A stretch of DNA of 64,000 nt, from positions 62,001-126,000 of the forward strand of contig NZ_JAJNCT010000021.1 of the NCBI RefSeq assembly GCF_021026195.1, written 5' to 3'. The DNA comes from Comamonas koreensis. GTDB lineage: Bacteria; Pseudomonadota; Gammaproteobacteria; Burkholderiales; Burkholderiaceae_C. Of this stretch, positions 58,512 through 64,000 are shown one piece after another. Under the pieces are notes generated by a model. That model saw only the letters and a program-made list of their open reading frames with translations. It was not told the origin of the DNA and did no database searches. Position 1 is the first letter of the stretch, and every line of letters starts with the position of its first letter. A program made the position numbers and the translations under genes.

Positions 58512-59612
58512 TCAGCGCTTGGGCTGGCGCGCTGGCTGTGGGGCTGACGGTTGGGCCGGCTGTTGCGGCGGGGGCACTGCTTCGCGGCCATTCAGCTCGT
58601 TGCGCAGTTGTTGGGCGCGGGCCAGTTGGTCGCTGTGGCCCTGGGCGCGGGCGTATTGCTCATAGGTGCTGAGCCACTGCCGCGCTTGCTGCGGGTCATT
58701 TTGTTCATGGGCCAGCACCATCAGCTGAAAGTAGCTGTCGTACACGGTGGCGTGGTCGCCCGCGCCAAGGGCGATCTGCAGGCGCTCTTGCAGGTAGTTG
58801 CGGGCGGCATCCACCTGGCCGAGCATGTAGCTGTTCTGCGCCAGGTTGGCCAGCAGGCCGCGCAGGCGCGGGGTCTCGCCCATCACTTGCAGGCGCTCGC
58901 GCGCCACGGGCAGCAGCCGCTGGTTGGCTTGCAGCGCCTGGCGGTACTGGCCTTGCTCATGCAGCACATAGCCCAGGTCTTCGTAGATGCCCAGCACCTG
59001 CAGCTGCGTGGGGAAGTCGGCAGCCTGCGGGATGGGTGTGCTGTTGTCCCAGCGCATCTGCGTGGGCAGCTTGGCCACCTGTTGCAGCGGGTAGCGCACG
59101 GCCAGGGTCTGCACCTGTTTCAGCGCCGCCTCATAGCGCCCGCCTTCTGCCAACCAGCGGACGCTGGCAATGCTCAGCTCCAGATGCGGGTAGGCCCATT
59201 GCGGATCGCTGGGCTTGGGCATGGCCGTGATGGCCTTCTGCGCTGCCAGGCCCGCCTCAGACGGCATGCCACGGCGGTTGAAGAGGGTGGCCTGGGTGTA
59301 GTACAGCCGGAAAAAATCCAGCGCCGGCGCCTTGGTGCGCTTGAGTATGGGTTCGAGCGCCTGCAGGTCAGCGCTCATCGCACTGCCGCTGAAGCGCCCG
59401 CCTTCGGTAAACACCGCTGCGTAGAGCGGTGCAAAGCGCTTTTCAAAATTGTTGTTGCCCGTGGTGGGCAGCGCAGCTTCGGCCGGGGATGTGGCTACCG
59501 CATTGGCGTTGCCGCCGGTTTGTGCGGTGGCCAGCAAGGGCATGGCTGCAGCCAGGCTGGCCAGGGCAGCGATGCCCTGGGCCAGCAGCTGTTGGCGCAT
59601 GCCTTGGCGCAT
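58512..59612 (-). CDS. Exported TPR-type protein of unknown function
   Basis: The 366-residue protein starts [31 protein letters not shown], a signal peptide, followed by helical repeats like tetratricopeptide repeats ([84 protein letters not shown]). The C-terminal 30 residues are Pro/Gln-rich. Start and pepN stop overlap by one base (TGATG at 59614-59610), so it is co-translated with pepN. No known partner is evident. Confidence 0.82.
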   Translation of the reverse strand: MRQGMRQQLLAQGIAALASLAAAMPLLATAQTGGNANAVATSPAEAALPTTGNNNFEKRFAPLYAAVFTEGGRFSGSAMSADLQALEPILKRTKAPALDFFRLYYTQATLFNRRGMPSEAGLAAQKAITAMPKPSDPQWAYPHLELSIASVRWLAEGGRYEAALKQVQTLAVRYPLQQVAKLPTQMRWDNSTPIPQAADFPTQLQVLGIYEDLGYVLHEQGQYRQALQANQRLLPVARERLQVMGETPRLRGLLANLAQNSYMLGQVDAARNYLQERLQIALGAGDHATVYDSYFQLMVLAHEQNDPQQARQWLSTYEQYARAQGHSDQLARAQQLRNELNGREAVPPPQQPAQPSAPQPARQPKR

Positions 59613-62350
59613 CAGTCCGCCATCGCGCGCGTGATCACTTCGCGCACATCGTTGCTGAGCTTGGGCTTGGCGGCGACCTTGGCAATCGCGTCGCCTGCTG
59701 CGCTGCGGTAGGGCTCGGGCAGCTTCTTCCAGCGGTCCAGCGCGCGGGCCAGGCGGGCAGCGACTTGCGGGTTGAAGGCGTCCAGCGCCACCACCTGCTC
59801 GGCCCAGAAGGCGTAGCCCGCACCATCGGCGCGGTGGAAGCCACCGGGGTTGCCGTTGCAGTAGCTGAAGATCACGCTGCGGGCGCGGTTGGGGTTCTTG
59901 ATGTTGAAGTCGGGCTGCTTCATCAGCGCGCGCACGGCGGGCAGGGCGCTGCCGTTCAGGTCCGGTGCGCTGGCTTGCAGCGCAAACCACTTGTCCAGCA
60001 CCAGCTCGTCGTTCTTGAACATCTGGTGGAAGCTCTGGATCGCCGATTCGGCCAGCGGGCTGCCGCTCACCACCAGTGCGCTCAAGGCGTTGTAGCGGTC
60101 GGTCATGTTGCCCGCGTCCTTGTAGCGCTGCAGGGTCTTGCCAGGCCAGACCTTGTCGCCCGATTCACGCGCAGCCACGCAGAGCATCAGCAGCGCGTGG
60201 CCGGCCAGTGCGCGCTTGCCGGCGCTCACCGCGTCGGGCACATAGGCGCCGGTGTGGCTGCATTCGTCGTAGGCCCAGGCCCAGTCGGCGGCCAGCTCGG
60301 TGGCCAGTTGCTGGCGCATAGCTTCGCGCACCGCGTGCACGGTCTGCGGGTCGACCTGGTCGAGCTGTTCGGTGATATAGCCTTCGGATGGCAGGGTCAG
60401 CGCCAGGTCCTTGAAGGCGGCGTCGAGCTGCGGATCGCGCAGCACGTCGCGCATGGCTTGCACAAACGATGCGGGCAGCAGATTGGCTTGCGGCGCAGCA
60501 GCATCGGCACCAGCGGCGCTGCGTGCGGCAATGGCTTGCAGCGCAAAGCGCAGGCCCAGGCGTTGGCCGGCTTCCCAGCGGTTGAAGGCGTCTTCGTCGT
60601 GGGCCAGCAGGTGCAGGAGCGCGTCGTCGCTCTCTTCGATCTGCAGCACCACCGGGGCGCTGAAGTTGCGCAGCAGCGATGGGGCAGGGGCCTGCTCGAC
60701 ACCGTCAAAGACGATGGTGTGCGATTCCTCGGTCAGCACCACGGTGTGGTTGGTGGCGCTGTGGGCGATGCTGCTGAGCGCCTGGCTGGGGCGGATGTTC
60801 AGCGGCAGGCTGCGGCCATCGGCTGCCAGCAGGCCCAGCGTGACGGGGATCACAAAGGGCTCTTTGCCTGGCTGGCCCGGGGTGGGCGGGCAGGACTGGG
60901 TCAGGGTCAGGGTGTAGGTCTGCGCTTCTGCGTCGTACACACCTTGCGCGGCCACGCGAGGCGTGCCCGATTGGCTGTACCAGCGCTTGAACTGCGGCAG
61001 GTGCTGGGCCAGTGGCGAGCCGGGGTTGGCATCGGCAATGGCCTGGGCGAAGTCGTCGCAGGTCACGGCCTGGCCGTCATGGCGCTCAAAGTAGAGCTTC
61101 ATGCCCTTGGCAAAGCCTTCGCGGCCTACCAGGGTGGACTGCATGCGCACCACTTCCGAGCCCTTCTCGTAAATGGTGACGGTGTAGAAGTTGTTGATTT
61201 CGAGGTAGCTGTCCGGGCGCACGGGGTGGGCCATGGGGCCCGCGTCCTCAGGGAACTGCACGGTGCGCAGCACGCGCACATCGTCAATGCGCTTGACGGC
61301 GCGGGCCGAGGCGCTGCCAGCCATGTCCATGCTGAACTCCTGGTCGCGGAAGACGGTGAGGCCTTCCTTGAGCGAGAGCTGGAACCAGTCGCGGCAGGTG
61401 ACGCGGTCACCCGTCCAGTTGTGGAAGTACTCGTGGCCCACCACCGACTCGATATTGGCGTAGTCGGCATCGGTCGCGGTGGCCTGGCTGGCCAGCACGT
61501 ACTTGGTGTTGAAGATGTTCAGGCCCTTGTTCTCCATCGCGCCCATGTTGAAGTCGCTGGTGGCGACGATCATGAAGCGGTCCAGGTCCAGGCTCAGGCC
61601 AAAGCGGGCTTCGTCCCAGGCGATCGAGGCCATCAGCGAGTTCATCGCATGCTCGGTCTTTTCCAGATCGCCAGGGCGCACAAAGACCTGCAGCAGGTGT
61701 TCGTTGCCGGCGCGGCTCTTGATCTTTTGCTCGCGGGCGACGAGGTTGCCAGCCACCAGCGCAAACAGGTAGCAGGGCTTTTTGTGCGGATCGACCCACT
61801 TGGCAAAGTGGCGGCCTTCGTTGCCAGGCCCTTGCAAGTCGCCTTGCTCGACCAGGTTGCCGTTGGACAGCAGCACCGGGAACTGGGCCTTGTTGGCGCG
61901 CAAGGTCACGGTGTACATGGCCATCACATCGGGACGGTCCAGGAAATAGGTGATGCGGCGAAAGCCTTCGGCCTCGCACTGCGTGAAGAACGAGCCATTG
62001 CTGGTGTACAAGCCCATCAGCTTGGTGTTCTTCTCGGGCATGCAGGTGGTGAAGATCTCCAGATCCACCGGGTCGCTGCCCTCGGGCAGGTTCTCCAGCA
62101 CCAGGTCCGAGCCGTCCATCTTGAACGAGGAGGCGGCGCCATTGACCATCACGCGGGCCAGGTTCAGCTCGTCGCCATTGAGGTGCAACGGCTGCGCTGG
62201 CACATCGGGGTTGCGGCGAATGCGCATCTTGTTGAGCACGCGCGTCTTGGCCGGGTCGAGGTCAAAAGTCAGGTCGACCGTATCAATCCACCATGCCGGG
62301 GCCTGGTAGTCGGCGCGGTACACGGTGTGTGCTTGTCCTTCACGCATCAT
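59612..62350 (-). CDS. pepN: Aminopeptidase N (M1 metallopeptidase)
   Basis: The 912-residue protein has FNMGAMENKGLNIF (substrate N-terminus binding) and the zinc site VVGHEYFHNWTGDRV...LKEGLTVF (His-Glu-x2-His-x18-Glu). Conserved EinNFYTVTIYEKGSEVVRM and the long helical C-terminal domain are normal for the E. coli PepN type. It removes N-terminal residues from peptides in the cytoplasm. The ATG at 62350 (or 62347) overlaps the HAD gene stop by 11 bases. Confidence 0.96.
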   Translation of the reverse strand: MMREGQAHTVYRADYQAPAWWIDTVDLTFDLDPAKTRVLNKMRIRRNPDVPAQPLHLNGDELNLARVMVNGAASSFKMDGSDLVLENLPEGSDPVDLEIFTTCMPEKNTKLMGLYTSNGSFFTQCEAEGFRRITYFLDRPDVMAMYTVTLRANKAQFPVLLSNGNLVEQGDLQGPGNEGRHFAKWVDPHKKPCYLFALVAGNLVAREQKIKSRAGNEHLLQVFVRPGDLEKTEHAMNSLMASIAWDEARFGLSLDLDRFMIVATSDFNMGAMENKGLNIFNTKYVLASQATATDADYANIESVVGHEYFHNWTGDRVTCRDWFQLSLKEGLTVFRDQEFSMDMAGSASARAVKRIDDVRVLRTVQFPEDAGPMAHPVRPDSYLEINNFYTVTIYEKGSEVVRMQSTLVGREGFAKGMKLYFERHDGQAVTCDDFAQAIADANPGSPLAQHLPQFKRWYSQSGTPRVAAQGVYDAEAQTYTLTLTQSCPPTPGQPGKEPFVIPVTLGLLAADGRSLPLNIRPSQALSSIAHSATNHTVVLTEESHTIVFDGVEQAPAPSLLRNFSAPVVLQIEESDDALLHLLAHDEDAFNRWEAGQRLGLRFALQAIAARSAAGADAAAPQANLLPASFVQAMRDVLRDPQLDAAFKDLALTLPSEGYITEQLDQVDPQTVHAVREAMRQQLATELAADWAWAYDECSHTGAYVPDAVSAGKRALAGHALLMLCVAARESGDKVWPGKTLQRYKDAGNMTDRYNALSALVVSGSPLAESAIQSFHQMFKNDELVLDKWFALQASAPDLNGSALPAVRALMKQPDFNIKNPNRARSVIFSYCNGNPGGFHRADGAGYAFWAEQVVALDAFNPQVAARLARALDRWKKLPEPYRSAAGDAIAKVAAKPKLSNDVREVITRAMAD

Positions 62351-63011
62351 GGAGCTTCTCCAAAAATTGGTTGTTGAGCAGGGTCGAGAAATCGGGCGCC
62401 CATGCCACTACATGGGGGCCGCTGAGTTGCTGTGCATCGTGCGTGGTGCCAATGCCCACCGCACGCATGCCGGCGCGCCGCGCCGCTTCAATGCCGTGCG
62501 GCGCATCTTCAAACACGATGCAGGCGGCCGGGTCTATCGCCAGGCGCTCGGCCGCCTTCAGAAAAATATCGGGGTGGGGCTTGCCAGGCAGGCCCTCGTC
62601 GCCACGCGCAATCGCCTGGGCCGGGGGCTGCATCTGCAGGTTGTCCAGCACAAAGCGTACATTGTCCTGGTCGCCTGCGGTGCTAATGGCCACTTTGAGG
62701 CCCATGTCTCGCGCCTGGGCATGAAAGCGCGCAAAGCCATCCACCGCGCAGAAGTTGGCGGCAAACAGCTCGCGGTAAATGCCTTCCTTCTCGGCGGTGA
62801 TGCGCTCGCTCTCTTCGGCGCTCACCGTGCGGCCCATCAGCGCGCAGGCGCATTCAAAGGCGTTCTTACCAGTGGTCTGCGCCATGAAGGCGGGCACATC
62901 CAGATCCATGGCGTGGCGGCGTGCGTATTCCACCCAGGCCTGGGTGTGCCAGGGCATCGAGTGAACCATGGTGCCGTCCATGTCAAAAATCAGGGCTTCG
63001 ATCGCGGGCAT
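62340..63011 (-). CDS. HAD-superfamily phosphatase (beta-phosphoglucomutase/phosphoglycolate-phosphatase-like)
   Basis: The 223-residue protein has HAD motif I ALIFDMDGTMVHSMPWH, motif II VAISTAG, motif III Lys in GLPGKPHPDIFLKAA, and motif IV VFEDAPHGIEAARRAGM. Cap type is subfamily I with an alpha-helical cap. It removes phosphate from a sugar phosphate or similar; the substrate is unknown. Start at 63011. It is followed by pepN with an 11-base overlap. Confidence 0.9.
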   Translation of the reverse strand: MPAIEALIFDMDGTMVHSMPWHTQAWVEYARRHAMDLDVPAFMAQTTGKNAFECACALMGRTVSAEESERITAEKEGIYRELFAANFCAVDGFARFHAQARDMGLKVAISTAGDQDNVRFVLDNLQMQPPAQAIARGDEGLPGKPHPDIFLKAAERLAIDPAACIVFEDAPHGIEAARRAGMRAVGIGTTHDAQQLSGPHVVAWAPDFSTLLNNQFLEKLHDA

Positions 63012-63125
63012 TGGGCTTGTCTTCAGGTCCGTATCGGCTGGGAGGCCCAGCCAATCGATAGAGGGGCTGTGGCACACCGCATGCGCGGCGGGGAGGGCGC
63101 GCTGCATAAGGTGGGCCACAGGTTT

Positions 63126-64000
63126 TTAAACGCCTTGCTTGAGCGAGGCTTCGATGAACACGTCCAGGTCGCCGTCCAGCACCTTTTGGGTGGCGGAGAC
63201 TTCGACGTTGGTGCGCAGGTCCTTGATACGGCTGTTGTCCAGCACGTAGCTGCGGATCTGGTGGCCCCAGCCCACATCGGTCTTGGTGTCTTCCAGCTTT
63301 TGCTGCTCTTCCATGCGCTTGCGCATTTCAAAGTCATAGAGCTTGGAGCGCAGGCGCTGCCAGGCCACATCGCGGTTGCTGTGCTGGCTACGGCCATCCT
63401 GGCACTGCACGACGATGCCGGTCGGGATGTGGGTCAGACGCACTGCCGAGTCCGTCTTGTTGATGTGCTGGCCACCCGCGCCGGAGGCACGGTAGGTGTC
63501 GGTACGCACATCCGAGGGGTTGATGTTGATCTCGATGGAGTCATCAATCTCGGGGTAGACAAACAGTGACGAGAAGCTGGTGTGGCGGCCGCCCGACGAG
63601 TCAAACGGGCTCTTGCGCACGAGGCGGTGCACACCGGTTTCGGTGCGCAGCAGGCCAAAGGCGTACTCGCCCTCGACCTTGATCGTGGCGCTCTTGATGC
63701 CGGCGACGTCGCCCGGGGTTTCTTCTTCGACGATGGCCTTGAAGCCCTTGCGCTCGGCGTACTTGAGGTACTGGCGCAGCAGCATGCTGGCCCAGTCGCA
63801 AGCCTCGGTGCCACCGGCGCCGGCCTGGATGTCGATAAAGCAGTTGAGCGGGTCGGCCTCGTTGCGGAACATGCGGCGGAACTCGAGCTCCTCGATCAGC
63901 GGGCGCAGCTTGGCAGCCTCGGCTTCGATGGTTTCGAGCCCGGCGTCATCGCCTTCTTCCTTGCTCATCTCGAAGAGCTCGGTGTTGTCCGCCAGCTCGC
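63126..64000 (-). CDS. prfB: Peptide chain release factor 2, partial (runs off right edge)
   Basis: The visible 290 or so residues include the stop-codon recognition tripeptide in [17 protein letters not shown] (Ser-Pro-Phe) and the catalytic [24 protein letters not shown] (Gly-Gly-Gln). The frame stays open to 64000 ([15 protein letters not shown]), so the 5' part, including any programmed frameshift site, is outside. It releases peptides at UGA and UAA. Confidence 0.96.
   Translation of the reverse strand, partial: ELADNTELFEMSKEEGDDAGLETIEAEAAKLRPLIEELEFRRMFRNEADPLNCFIDIQAGAGGTEACDWASMLLRQYLKYAERKGFKAIVEEETPGDVAGIKSATIKVEGEYAFGLLRTETGVHRLVRKSPFDSSGGRHTSFSSLFVYPEIDDSIEININPSDVRTDTYRASGAGGQHINKTDSAVRLTHIPTGIVVQCQDGRSQHSNRDVAWQRLRSKLYDFEMRKRMEEQQKLEDTKTDVGWGHQIRSYVLDNSRIKDLRTNVEVSATQKVLDGDLDVFIEASLKQGV

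Noticed and set aside
59429-62377. Open frame of 982 codons on the plus strand
   Set aside because: Antisense to the TPR gene and pepN, with low-complexity composition and no recognisable domain.
1-64000. CRISPR array, rRNA operon or intact insertion sequence
   Set aside because: No regularly spaced short repeats, no rRNA sequence, and no transposase frame with terminal inverted repeats was seen.

Overview
The window is GC-rich and gene-dense. Gene content and protein style (prfB, pepN, class 1 fbp, Bug-type solute-binding protein, GntR-FCD and LysR regulators, PepSY/DUF3649/DUF3325 iron genes) suggest a betaproteobacterium of the Comamonadaceae (Comamonas/Delftia/Acidovorax type). This is inferred from protein style only; no rRNA is present to confirm it.

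Layout. 1-3107: a LysR regulator running off the left edge, divergent from a secreted SGNH hydrolase, then a ChrA-type chromate transporter on the minus strand. 3200-15748: a compact minus-strand operon of eleven genes, most with overlapping ends. It encodes a class II aldolase, a five-component peptide/nickel-type ABC importer (three permease/solute-binding genes plus a fused double ATPase), a D-2-hydroxyacid dehydrogenase, a class III aminotransferase, two different acetylpolyamine-amidohydrolase/HDAC-like enzymes, a DMT exporter and a GntR-FCD regulator. Nested inverted repeats lie in front of the first gene. 16129-22262: a plus-strand operon led by a TPP riboswitch that encodes LuxE-like and LuxC-like acyl-reduction enzymes, a THI5/NMT1-type ABC importer and a short-chain dehydrogenase. 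This is the most unusual part of the window. I infer that it imports a carboxylated thiamine precursor or breakdown product and reduces it to the alcohol that thiamine synthesis can use.

22422-37045: photolyase; a TetR-controlled operon (DJ-1-like protein, quinone oxidoreductase, GNAT) with a clear palindromic operator; a ChrB N-domain protein with an MFS transporter; a Fur-box-preceded DUF3649-PepSY-DUF3325 iron cluster; a glycine-zipper protein; a transglutaminase-like protease; an IPTL-CTERM surface protein; and an intergenic region holding two minus-strand terminators that may belong to small RNAs. 37046-43833: amino-acid/peptide use (Bug SBP, M20 amidohydrolase, LysR, Lrp, diaminopropionate ammonia-lyase, gamma-glutamyltransferase). 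43840-50150: a DUF4440 protein, DipZ, a Tat-exported epoxide-hydrolase-like enzyme, an OmpR/EnvZ-type two-component pair and Ohr. The two transcription units here share a tandem 10-bp motif, so they may form one regulon.

50266-57075: an accessory region next to the 3' end of a tRNA-Thr gene. It holds an orphan HigA-like antitoxin, a Coq7 homologue, two copies of a repeat containing a C4-antisense-RNA-like fold, two small unknown genes, a FitAB toxin-antitoxin pair whose toxin lacks its first catalytic Asp, a MacB-like remnant, and an m5C restriction-modification set with a vsr pseudogene. 57337-64000: chromosomal housekeeping genes on the minus strand: tRNA-Thr, fbp, a TPR protein, pepN, a HAD phosphatase and prfB, which runs off the right edge.
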